Shown here: piece by piece, positions 18,067 to 25,702 of the stretch | Layout: each line of letters begins with the position of its first letter | Position numbering within the stretch: the stretch's first letter is position 1 | From: CBDCGV01 sp965216955 | GTDB lineage: Bacteria; Bacteroidota; Bacteroidia; Chitinophagales; JADIYW01 | Length of the DNA: 64,000 nt | Assembly (NCBI GenBank): GCA_965216955.1 | Contig: CBDCGV010000018.1 | Location: forward strand, 496,001 to 560,000 | Reading direction: 5' to 3' | Position numbers and translations under genes: made by a program | Notes under the pieces: generated by a model | What the model saw: the letters and a program-made list of their open reading frames with translations, nothing else | Databases searched by the model: none | Told to the model about the DNA's origin: nothing

Positions 18067-18687
18067 ATGAAAAACAGAATTGCTTTTATCTTTCCGCTTT
18101 CACTAATATTGATAACTTGGGTGCTCAAAAGCCTTGAAGTTATTCTGAGTATTGATTTGGGGTTTTTCGGGGTTAAACCCAGAGATATTTCAAGTTTAAT
18201 AGGCATCATCACCAGTCCCTTTATACATGGTAGCTGGGGACATTTAATTTCTAACACGCTCCCCTTCTTCTTTTTAACCTTTATATTGTTTATTAGCTAT
18301 CGATCTTTTGCTTGGGCTGTATTTATTTTCATCTTTATACTCACAGGTTTAAGTGTTTGGCTCTTTGCAAGAGGCGGGGTATATCATATTGGTGCAAGTG
18401 GTGTGGTATATGGCTTGGCTTCCTTTCTTTTTTTTATGGGTGTTTTCAGAATGGAAGGTAAATCCATTGCGGTTGCTTTATCCGTGGCCTTACTTTATGG
18501 AGGTATGGTTTGGGGTATTTTTCCGACGGTTCCCGGTGTATCTTGGGAATCTCATCTTTTTGGTGGTCTTGTAGGAGGTTTTGTTGCTTACCTATTTAGA
18601 AAAAGAGAGCTTCCTATTATACCATTAGAGGATAGTGATACACAAAAGGATTTTAAAAGTTATGTTAGGGATAGGAGTATTGAGTAG
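18067..18687 (+). CDS. Rhomboid-family intramembrane serine protease
   Basis: A 206-residue six-helix membrane protein. HLISN (His59-Asn63) is the HxxxN motif of helix 2, GASG with Ser111 is the nucleophile motif of helix 4, and SHLFGG with His163 completes the Ser-His dyad in helix 6. It should cut membrane proteins within or near their transmembrane segments. A GTG one codon before the ATG (18064) is possible but adds only one residue. The C-terminal tail after residue 180 is charged and cytoplasmic. It is divergent from pntA and convergent with hemE. Confidence 0.92.
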   Translation: MKNRIAFIFPLSLILITWVLKSLEVILSIDLGFFGVKPRDISSLIGIITSPFIHGSWGHLISNTLPFFFLTFILFISYRSFAWAVFIFIFILTGLSVWLFARGGVYHIGASGVVYGLASFLFFMGVFRMEGKSIAVALSVALLYGGMVWGIFPTVPGVSWESHLFGGLVGGFVAYLFRKRELPIIPLEDSDTQKDFKSYVRDRSIE

Positions 18688-18749
18688 TCTATCTATTGCT
18701 CCCAAATTCAGAGCTTGAGTAAACTTTTAAAGTTAAGGTCCATGATATA

Positions 18750-19772
18750 TTAGACTTCTCCCCTCTCTTTAATCAAATCGATAAAGTATTTTACATTTTC
18801 CCATGGAGTATCCGGATAAACACCATGGCCTAAGTTGACAATGTGTTTCCCCTTTCCAAAAGCATTTAACATTTCAGTTGTTTTCGATTTGATAAATGAT
18901 TTATCTGCATATAGTACACATGGATCTAAGTTTCCTTGCAACACCTTATCAGGCACTTTCACTCTCCCTATTTGAGGATCAATGGTCCAATCCAATCCAA
19001 CAACTTCACAGTTTAGGTTATTCATCTGTTCCAATCCAAAAAAAGCACCTTTTGCAAAAACGATAACAGGCACTTCGGTTATGCTATTGCAAATTTTTTG
19101 AATGTAGGGTAAGCCAAAATCACTAAATAATTGAGGAGATAAAATGCCCGCCCAACTATCAAAAACCTGAACAATATCAGCTCCCTGACGAATCTGAAGT
19201 TTCAAATAAGTGATAGTCGCTTCTGTTATCTTATCTAATAATTGATGCGAATGCTCTGGAAATTGATATAAAAATCTTTTTGCCTTTGAAAAAGTTTTAG
19301 AACCTTGTCCTTCAATCATATAAGAAAAGATGGTCCATGGTGCCCCGGCAAACCCAATTAAAGGTACTCTATTGTTAAGCGCTCGTTTGGTCAGTTCAAT
19401 TCCTTTCAATACATACTGAAGTTTATCTTCAACACTATTCGTTGTCAACAATTCGATATCATTACCAGATTCTATTGTTTTTGGGAAAAATGGTCCTTTT
19501 TTTTCGATCATTTCATAATCTAAGCCCATTGCCTCGGGAATAACCAAAATATCAGAAAAAATAATTGCCGCATCAACTCCAAGAATATCTACCGGTTGTA
19601 AAGTCACCTCCGTAATCAGTTCCGGAGTAGACACCAGCTCTTTAAATCCCGAAACACTTGCTCTAACGGCTCTATATTCAGGCAAAATCCTTCCCGCTTG
19701 TCGCATTACCCAGACGGGTGGCCTTTCTGTTTTTTCTCCTTTGGCAGCTCGTAATAACAAATCATTTTCCAT
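18750..19772 (-). CDS. hemE: Uroporphyrinogen decarboxylase
   Basis: A 340-residue protein with the family hallmarks RPPVWVMRQAGR near the N-terminus, IIFSDIL with the catalytic Asp, FAGAPWTIFSYMIEG, and NLGHGVYPDTPWENV near the C-terminus. It removes four carboxyl groups from uroporphyrinogen III to give coproporphyrinogen III in haem synthesis. ATG 19772 is chosen: a TTG three codons upstream (19781) lies inside a perfect -7 promoter box and cannot be translated if that promoter is used. No other haem gene is adjacent. It diverges from ftsE. Confidence 0.95.
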   Translation of the reverse strand: MENDLLLRAAKGEKTERPPVWVMRQAGRILPEYRAVRASVSGFKELVSTPELITEVTLQPVDILGVDAAIIFSDILVIPEAMGLDYEMIEKKGPFFPKTIESGNDIELLTTNSVEDKLQYVLKGIELTKRALNNRVPLIGFAGAPWTIFSYMIEGQGSKTFSKAKRFLYQFPEHSHQLLDKITEATITYLKLQIRQGADIVQVFDSWAGILSPQLFSDFGLPYIQKICNSITEVPVIVFAKGAFFGLEQMNNLNCEVVGLDWTIDPQIGRVKVPDKVLQGNLDPCVLYADKSFIKSKTTEMLNAFGKGKHIVNLGHGVYPDTPWENVKYFIDLIKERGEV

Positions 19773-19778
19773 ATGCAC

Positions 19779-19809
19779 CAAAGGTAGGATACTCCTTGCT
19801 TTTTTACAA
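19779..19809 (-). promoter_or_regulatory. Promoter of hemE, possibly leaderless
   Basis: On the minus strand TTG (19809-19807), 20 bases, then TACCTTTG (19786-19779) match the Bacteroidota consensus exactly. The -7 box ends six bases before the hemE ATG, so transcription would start at or just before the start codon. Confidence 0.6.
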
Positions 19810-19862
19810 TTGATTTTAACATCAACTATTGTTGATTAATATTTGGATACAAAAAAAAACGA

Positions 19863-20564
19863 ATGAGTAATTTTACTTTTATGGAAGCAGTAGTGAGCCT
19901 TAAGGGAGCAAATATTTACCAAAAAGAAATGTTGGTATTGAGCGATGTAAATCTCGAAATTAAAAAAGGAGATTTCATCTATATCATTGGTTCTACGGGA
20001 AGTGGGAAAAGCAGCTTACTCAAAACGCTTTATGGAGATCTTGATTTACGAAGTGGTTCAGGAAAAGTCGCAGGTTTTAGCCTTGAAAATTTAAAGCTTA
20101 AGCAGCAAGCCTTTTTAAGGAGAAAGTTAGGTATTGTTTTTCAAGACTTTCAGCTTTTAATGGATAGGACTGTTGAAGAAAACCTCTCTTTTACACTTAA
20201 AGCTACTGGATGGAAAGACAATAAAATGATCAAAGATCGGATTGAACACACTTTAGATCTTGTTGGGCTTAAAACTAAACACTTTAAGATGCCACATCAA
20301 CTTTCGGGTGGTGAGCAGCAACGTGTTGTTATCGCTCGTGCATTGTTAAACAACCCTGAAGTCATTTTAGCAGATGAGCCAACGGGGAACTTAGACCCTC
20401 AAACTTCAGATGACATTATGAACTTGCTTTTTGAAATTAACAAAGAAATGGGCACTCCTATTTTAATGGCCACTCATAATTATTCTTTGATAGAGAAGTT
20501 TCCTGCACAAATCTATAAATGCGTAGGAGGAAAATTATTGAAAGATGAGCATTTGGTATTGTAG
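19863..20564 (+). CDS. ftsE: Cell-division ABC transporter ATP-binding protein FtsE
   Basis: A 233-residue ABC ATPase with Walker A GSTGSGKSS, Q-loop VFQDFQLL, signature LSGGEQQR, Walker B VILADEPTGNLDP and the switch His in MATHN. FVFQDF and DRTVEENL are typical of FtsE, which pairs with FtsX to activate cell-wall hydrolases at the septum. ftsX is not adjacent here, so it must lie elsewhere. The gene diverges from hemE; a small dyad, ATCAAC / GTTGAT, lies in the shared 90-base region. A LolD-like role is the main alternative. Confidence 0.8.
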   Translation: MSNFTFMEAVVSLKGANIYQKEMLVLSDVNLEIKKGDFIYIIGSTGSGKSSLLKTLYGDLDLRSGSGKVAGFSLENLKLKQQAFLRRKLGIVFQDFQLLMDRTVEENLSFTLKATGWKDNKMIKDRIEHTLDLVGLKTKHFKMPHQLSGGEQQRVVIARALLNNPEVILADEPTGNLDPQTSDDIMNLLFEINKEMGTPILMATHNYSLIEKFPAQIYKCVGGKLLKDEHLVL

Positions 20565-20572
20565 GTCATTTA

Positions 20573-21706
20573 CTACCTCTCTTTCGACAAAATGGCTTGT
20601 ATTTTTTTTCCATTTTCTAGATTACTGAAGTATTGATTTAATATATCTCTTCTGGAAATCATCTCTTCCTCCAGAAGTTCCCTAGTAAGCATTTTTTGAA
20701 TTTCCGTATTCCATTTGCTTAGATCGTCCTCCACCGTAACAAATGGCGCAATACGCTGATCAGAAAGGGCATTATTAGTGGTTAAAATAAAACGTCCATA
20801 ATACAATGCATTAATCAATTTTAATTTAAAACCTGTCGGTTGCAATGATGGGATCAAATGCACCTGCGCTTGTTCAAATAGCGCTTCTATTTTTTCAGAG
20901 GTAGGGTTGGGAATAAATTCAATTTCCGTATGGTTTCTTAGTAGCTTTCTCAGACTATTCGTCGGATTCTTTCCTGCAATTATAAGTTTTTCTTTAAGTG
21001 AAGGATCTAATGATTTTATCAATTGGGTAATCGCTGCCACATTTTCTGAAATAGATAAATTACCACAGTACAAGAGCCCCTCACCCTTTCCTTTTTTTAA
21101 CGAGACTTCATCATTACTATGAAATGGAGGAATATAATGTGTTGCCGCATCTGTCTTTTTATAAATAGATTTAAAATGTACCGCATCGCTTTCAGAGATT
21201 GCCAACAGATATTGCGTATTATTAATTACTTCCGCCTCAAATGTTTTATATCTTTTTGATTCAAGTAATAAATATCTTTTTTTCAAAAGGTTAGATGTGC
21301 TTTTTGCAAGCAGTCCGTAATACTCGTGCTCTATGTTGTGTGCACGAACTATTTTTAGTCGATTTTTTATTCGCTTATCATTGATATAATAGCAGCTTTG
21401 AAATCCTTCAAAAAGAATTGGAAAGTCATCTTTTGCTAGATTTAGAATCAACTTTTCATCGCTTCTTATTACAACACTAATAGGTCTATTTGAAAAAGGC
21501 GTTTTCATAATTTTTATTGGATAGAAATTAATCTCCTCCACAAAATCTAAAGCAGCAATGTCTTTTTCTTTACTATCAAAATAATGTAGATGAACTTTAA
21601 ATCCTAAATCTGCAAGTACCTTTATCTTATAAAATACCTCTATTGCTCCACCATAATTAGGTGGACTAGGGCATCTAAAACAAACGACATGCAACTGTTT
21701 ATTCAT
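20573..21706 (-). CDS. Glycosyltransferase, GT4-like
   Basis: A 377-residue GT-B-fold protein. CPSPPNYGGAIEVFYKIKVLADLGFKVHLHY is the N-terminal acceptor domain start seen in GT4 enzymes; the C-terminal half has LLYCGNLSISENVAAI, FIPNPTSEKIEALFEQAQVHLIPSLQPTGFKLKLINALYYGRF, the donor-binding part. It would move a sugar from a nucleotide donor to a surface glycan or lipid. Its start overlaps the end of the next glycosyltransferase gene upstream by 8 bases, and that gene overlaps recQ, so all three are likely co-transcribed. Donor and acceptor unknown. Confidence 0.8.
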   Translation of the reverse strand: MNKQLHVVCFRCPSPPNYGGAIEVFYKIKVLADLGFKVHLHYFDSKEKDIAALDFVEEINFYPIKIMKTPFSNRPISVVIRSDEKLILNLAKDDFPILFEGFQSCYYINDKRIKNRLKIVRAHNIEHEYYGLLAKSTSNLLKKRYLLLESKRYKTFEAEVINNTQYLLAISESDAVHFKSIYKKTDAATHYIPPFHSNDEVSLKKGKGEGLLYCGNLSISENVAAITQLIKSLDPSLKEKLIIAGKNPTNSLRKLLRNHTEIEFIPNPTSEKIEALFEQAQVHLIPSLQPTGFKLKLINALYYGRFILTTNNALSDQRIAPFVTVEDDLSKWNTEIQKMLTRELLEEEMISRRDILNQYFSNLENGKKIQAILSKER

Positions 21707-22802
21707 ATATCGTCAATAACTTATTGCATTCTTCCTGCCAATTATAATGATTACGTGCCTTTTGACATGCCCCTTGCAAGTTTAAGTATAATTCATTGTT
21801 CCTTAGCAAGGCATTAATGCCTTCAACAATTTTTAACACCTCTAAATTTTCAATAAGCAAGGCCACCTTATATTCATTATTGATATTTCTGTATTCTGGA
21901 AAATCAATACATAATTGCGGTGTTAATGCCATTATATAATCAAAAAACTTGTTACTTAAAGAATAGTAATAACTAAGTCCTTTTTTTTCCAATAAGTTAA
22001 CTCCTACCTTAGCCTTTAAGGTATAAGCCCTTAATGCTTCTGGAGATAATGGTCCTAAAAACTTCACCTTATCAGCCAGCCTTTCTTGCTTCACAAATAA
22101 TCTTAAATTTTCTTCGACGTCCCCCTTCCCCGCTAATAAAAGTACTGCATCAATCTTATGCATTGCAACAATTAAGCGTTCTAGACCTCTACCTTCGTTT
22201 AAAGCCCCTTGATATAAAACATAATTTTCCTTTTCAAGAAAAGAAGGTTCCTCATATCTATAAGGTACATTTTTTATCACCTCAAATGATCTTTCATATA
22301 ATTTATCCAGCTCATTTGCAATAGCATCGCTTACGGTGTATCCTTTATCTATCTTGGGAATTAAAAATCGTTCTAAGTACAACCAAACTTTTTTAATAAA
22401 AAGTCTATCGCTCAGTTCTACACTTTCAGAAAAATATTCGTGAGCATCATAGAAACACTTTTTCCCCTTTATTCTAGCAACCAGCCATGCAGGAAGTAAT
22501 GTATCCATATCAATACCACAAACTACATCAAATGAATTTGTAAGTAGCAAAAGAAATAGCCTAAGATTGTATTCTGCATAAAAAAGAAATCCCTTGTTAA
22601 ATAGGCACTTTATTCTGAGGGTCTTAAAGGAGCGTTCAGTTAATTTCTTTGAAGATTTTAGCTTTCTCCCAACTAATAAAACGTCATTCCCCGCTTCTGA
22701 TAAGGTATCACATATCTTATGCATACGTTGATCATAAGAGAGATCATTTGTAACTGTAAATATTAGTTTTCTATTTTGCAAGCTCAATTGTTTTCCCCTC
22801 AT
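21699..22802 (-). CDS. Glycosyltransferase, GT4-like
   Basis: A 367-residue GT-B protein. FTVTNDLSYDQRMHKICDTLSEAGNDVLLVGRK is a frequent N-terminus of GT4 enzymes in Bacteroidota; YQGALNEGRGLERLI and VKFLGPLSPEALRAYTLKAKVGVNLLE are in the donor domain. The ATG at 22802 lies 32 bases inside recQ; in-frame TTG codons a few positions later (for example 22781) would shorten the overlap and are possible. Working with the next gene it probably builds a surface polysaccharide or glycolipid, but no flippase or polymerase is nearby. Confidence 0.8.
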   Translation of the reverse strand: MRGKQLSLQNRKLIFTVTNDLSYDQRMHKICDTLSEAGNDVLLVGRKLKSSKKLTERSFKTLRIKCLFNKGFLFYAEYNLRLFLLLLTNSFDVVCGIDMDTLLPAWLVARIKGKKCFYDAHEYFSESVELSDRLFIKKVWLYLERFLIPKIDKGYTVSDAIANELDKLYERSFEVIKNVPYRYEEPSFLEKENYVLYQGALNEGRGLERLIVAMHKIDAVLLLAGKGDVEENLRLFVKQERLADKVKFLGPLSPEALRAYTLKAKVGVNLLEKKGLSYYYSLSNKFFDYIMALTPQLCIDFPEYRNINNEYKVALLIENLEVLKIVEGINALLRNNELYLNLQGACQKARNHYNWQEECNKLLTIYE

Positions 22803-24678
22803 TATTTAACTCAATCACTCCTTCATCCAATAAAAACCTTATTACTTTCAAAACATTTTGTCCTTTAAAATATCCTGCACCTTGTAAAGCTTCTATTGCC
22901 ACTGCTTTCCCCTCTAATTTTAATTGTTCTAATATTGCTTTTTTTTCCTGTTCAAATGTAGCATCGTCAAGTTTATTTTTGTTGGATAAACACGTTGCAC
23001 AAACACCACAATTCTCTTCTTCCAATCCAAAGTATTTACCAATAATTTTTTGTTTGCATTCCGATTCATCTAAAATGTAATGAATCATAGCATCACATTG
23101 TTGAAGAGAGACTTTTTTGCGTTGATTAATAAATTCTTTGTCTAACAAGAGAGATTGTTTACCAACTCTATCTTTTAGTAAAGTCAACGTAGGAAAATCT
23201 GTATATGGAACATACTTAACAACTTCCATTTTATGTAAAAATTTAAGTTGCTTCGCCAATTCTTTTGGTCCTATTTTTAATCTTGATGCAATCCAATTCT
23301 CATTAATCATTGTATAATGATGTAAAACCCCTCCATAGCTTCTCAATAACAATCGTATTAATTGATCATAATTAATGTGTTCTACTTGAAATTTATAGAG
23401 ATCTCTTTTATCTATATTAAACTTCAATCTAGAAGGTAGCCAAACCCCTTCATTTGGTAAAATATATCCTGCTTGATTTAGTATTTTAAGCGCATTATAT
23501 AAAAGCACTGCATCTATATTAAAAAGCTTAGAGAAAGAAGCAATATCAAACGCTTTTGTAAGCATTTTTCCAGTAGAAATTGCAATCTTAAGATGATTAC
23601 AAATGGCTTCATATACTCTTTTTATTTCTTTTATGTCCGGATATCTTTGCTCAACTCTCTTTTTTAAGCGACTTATATCTGCTTTGTTATAAATTAATAC
23701 AGCATAGCTTTTTTTACCGTCTCTTCCCGCTCTTCCCGCTTCTTGATAGTAGGCCTCTAAGCTATCAGGAATATCTAAATGCACTACCCACCTAACATCA
23801 GGTTTGTCTATACCCATACCAAACGCATTGGTACAAACTATAATTGGCAATACTCCGTTTGTCCATAGCTCCTGTCTCCTACTCCTTTCTTCTGCAGATA
23901 CTCCGGCATGATAAAATGATGTATTATACCCTCTTTGGTTTAGTTTAATAGAGAGGTCTTTAGCTTTTCGCCTACTGCGCACATAGACAATTCCACTTCC
24001 AGGCGTTTTTTTAATGACCTCAATAAGCTTTGCATTCTTGTTCTCTACACTACGTGTAATAAACTGGATATTTTTTCTAACAACACTATTGACAAAAATC
24101 TCCGTCTCTTGTAATTGCAGACGCTCCAAAATATCTTCTCTTACTCTTGGCGTAGCTGATGCAGTCAAAGCTATGATAGGCACCTCTGGTCTTAATACTC
24201 TTAACTTTGAAATATTCAAGTAAGACGGTCTAAAATCAAATCCCCATTGAGAGATACAATGTGCTTCATCAATAGCAATTAAATTGACATTCATCTTTTT
24301 AAAACGTTCCTGAAAAACTTCCGTATCAATTCTCTCTGGAGAAATATATAAAAACTTCACCTCCCCATAAACGCAGCTATCAAGTATTAAATCAATCTCA
24401 TGGTAGGTTTTTCCTGAAAATATGGCTTTGGCTTTAATATTTCTTTGCTCAAGGTTTTTCACTTGATCTTGCATTAAAGCTATCAACGGAGAAACTACGA
24501 TACAAATTCCTTCTTTAGCCATTGCAGGCACCTGAAAGCATAAAGACTTCCCTCCTCCAGTCGGTAATAAGGCTAATACGTCTTTCCCTTTAACAACTTC
24601 CTTGATAACTGCCTCTTGCGACGAACGAAAATTATTATATCCCCAATATTCTAGTAATATGCGCCTTAAATCATCCAA
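22771..24678 (-). CDS. recQ: ATP-dependent DNA helicase RecQ
   Basis: A 635-residue superfamily 2 helicase. LPTGGGKSLCFQVPA (Walker A), DEAH box in AIDEAHCISQWGFDFRPSY, TASATPRVRED, and HLDIPDSLEAYYQEAGRAGRDG (motif VI) are present, followed by a zinc-binding set (CKQKIIGKYFG, CGVCATC) and a winged-helix part. The C-terminus is short and seems to lack a full HRDC domain. It unwinds DNA in 3'-5' direction in repair. The start is TTG 24678, since no in-frame ATG precedes the helicase core. It overlaps the downstream glycosyltransferase by 32 bases. Confidence 0.93.
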   Translation of the reverse strand: MDDLRRILLEYWGYNNFRSSQEAVIKEVVKGKDVLALLPTGGGKSLCFQVPAMAKEGICIVVSPLIALMQDQVKNLEQRNIKAKAIFSGKTYHEIDLILDSCVYGEVKFLYISPERIDTEVFQERFKKMNVNLIAIDEAHCISQWGFDFRPSYLNISKLRVLRPEVPIIALTASATPRVREDILERLQLQETEIFVNSVVRKNIQFITRSVENKNAKLIEVIKKTPGSGIVYVRSRRKAKDLSIKLNQRGYNTSFYHAGVSAEERSRRQELWTNGVLPIIVCTNAFGMGIDKPDVRWVVHLDIPDSLEAYYQEAGRAGRDGKKSYAVLIYNKADISRLKKRVEQRYPDIKEIKRVYEAICNHLKIAISTGKMLTKAFDIASFSKLFNIDAVLLYNALKILNQAGYILPNEGVWLPSRLKFNIDKRDLYKFQVEHINYDQLIRLLLRSYGGVLHHYTMINENWIASRLKIGPKELAKQLKFLHKMEVVKYVPYTDFPTLTLLKDRVGKQSLLLDKEFINQRKKVSLQQCDAMIHYILDESECKQKIIGKYFGLEEENCGVCATCLSNKNKLDDATFEQEKKAILEQLKLEGKAVAIEALQGAGYFKGQNVLKVIRFLLDEGVIELNNEGKTIELAK

Positions 24679-24773
24679 CTTTACTATTTAGAAGTGTAAA
24701 GAATTATAAAAATACGGTGATTGAATGGATGTCTAGGATTTAATTCACAAAAATGGCAGTTAGAAGATAAATA

Positions 24774-24800
24774 TTGTTTTAAATTAATCTCCTACTTTTA
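24774..24800 (+). promoter_or_regulatory. Candidate promoter of the nucleoside phosphorylase gene
   Basis: TTG at 24774-24776 and TACTTTTA at 24793-24800, 16 bases apart, resemble the Bacteroidota promoter with slightly short spacing. The ATG at 24821 is 20 bases after the -7 box. Confidence 0.35.
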
Positions 24801-24820
24801 TTATTGCGAGATAATATACT

Positions 24821-25702
24821 ATGCGAAGAATACCAGAATCAGAACTTATATTGAATAAAGATGGGAGTATTTATCATCTAAAACTATTACCTGGTCAAGT
24901 TGCGACAACCATAATAACCGTTGGTGATCCTGAACGTGTTAAAGCCATCACCAAACATTTTGATTCAATAGAAATAGAAATCAAGAATAGAGAGTTTTAT
25001 ACGGTTACAGGATACCATAGAGAAAAACGATTGACAGTAATTTCAACTGGAATTGGTACAGATAACATCGACATTGTTTTTAATGAGATCGACGCACTTT
25101 TCAATATAGACTTTGAAACCAGGCAAATAAAGGATCAACTAACCATTTTAGAGTTTATTAGAATAGGCACTTCTGGGACATTCAGACCAAATATTGATGT
25201 GGACTCTTTTTTAGTTTCTATTGCAGCGGTTGGATTAGATGGGTTGATGAGCGCATATTCTATAAATTACACTCAAAGTGAAAGTGAGATACTGCAACAA
25301 CTTCCAACAAATATTGCTTCTAATTTTATTCCTTACTGCACAAATGGGAATAGAGACCTCATTCAATTATTTGATGATTTTATCAAAGGCATAACCATTA
25401 CCTGTGCAGGATTTTACGGACCACAAGGGCGTACATTAAGAATACAACCACGTATTGTTAACTTTATTGAAACTTTGTCTGATTCAAATACTTCAGACTA
25501 CAATTTCACTAATTTTGAGATGGAAACTGCTGGAATTTATGGTCTTTCGAAACTTTTAGGCCACAAAGCTGTTTCTATAAGTGCCATACTAGCCAATAGA
25601 GCTAATGGGACTTTTAGCACCACACCAACTGAAACAGTAGAAAAATTAATTGAGGAAGTATTAGACAAAATTGTTTCAAATCAACTATCAACTAAAACAT
25701 AG
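24821..25702 (+). CDS. Nucleoside phosphorylase (uridine phosphorylase-like)
   Basis: A 293-residue PNP/UDP phosphorylase-family protein. TVGDPERV near residue 35 is the phosphate loop, STGIGTDNIDIV and IRIGTSGTFRP are the conserved core, and FEMETAGIYGLSKLLGHKAVS is the nucleoside-binding region with Met-Glu. It cleaves a nucleoside with phosphate to a base and ribose-1-phosphate. Futalosine hydrolase (MqnB) belongs to the same superfamily and mqn genes lie 4 kb away, but MqnB is shorter and has a different N-terminus, so I do not assign that role. The next gene starts within its last 32 bases. Confidence 0.87.
   Translation: MRRIPESELILNKDGSIYHLKLLPGQVATTIITVGDPERVKAITKHFDSIEIEIKNREFYTVTGYHREKRLTVISTGIGTDNIDIVFNEIDALFNIDFETRQIKDQLTILEFIRIGTSGTFRPNIDVDSFLVSIAAVGLDGLMSAYSINYTQSESEILQQLPTNIASNFIPYCTNGNRDLIQLFDDFIKGITITCAGFYGPQGRTLRIQPRIVNFIETLSDSNTSDYNFTNFEMETAGIYGLSKLLGHKAVSISAILANRANGTFSTTPTETVEKLIEEVLDKIVSNQLSTKT

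Noticed and set aside
18719..18735. AACTTT/AAAGTT inverted repeat between rhomboid and hemE as a terminator
   Set aside because: A 6-base AT-rich stem without a U tract is too weak to call.
19821..19836. ATCAAC - 4 - GTTGAT dyad between hemE and ftsE
   Set aside because: Only 6-base arms, not placed on a promoter box; could occur by chance in AT-rich DNA.
24821..25702. Nucleoside phosphorylase as futalosine hydrolase MqnB
   Set aside because: Same superfamily and close to mqn genes, but longer, with a uridine-phosphorylase type N-terminus and a separate operon.
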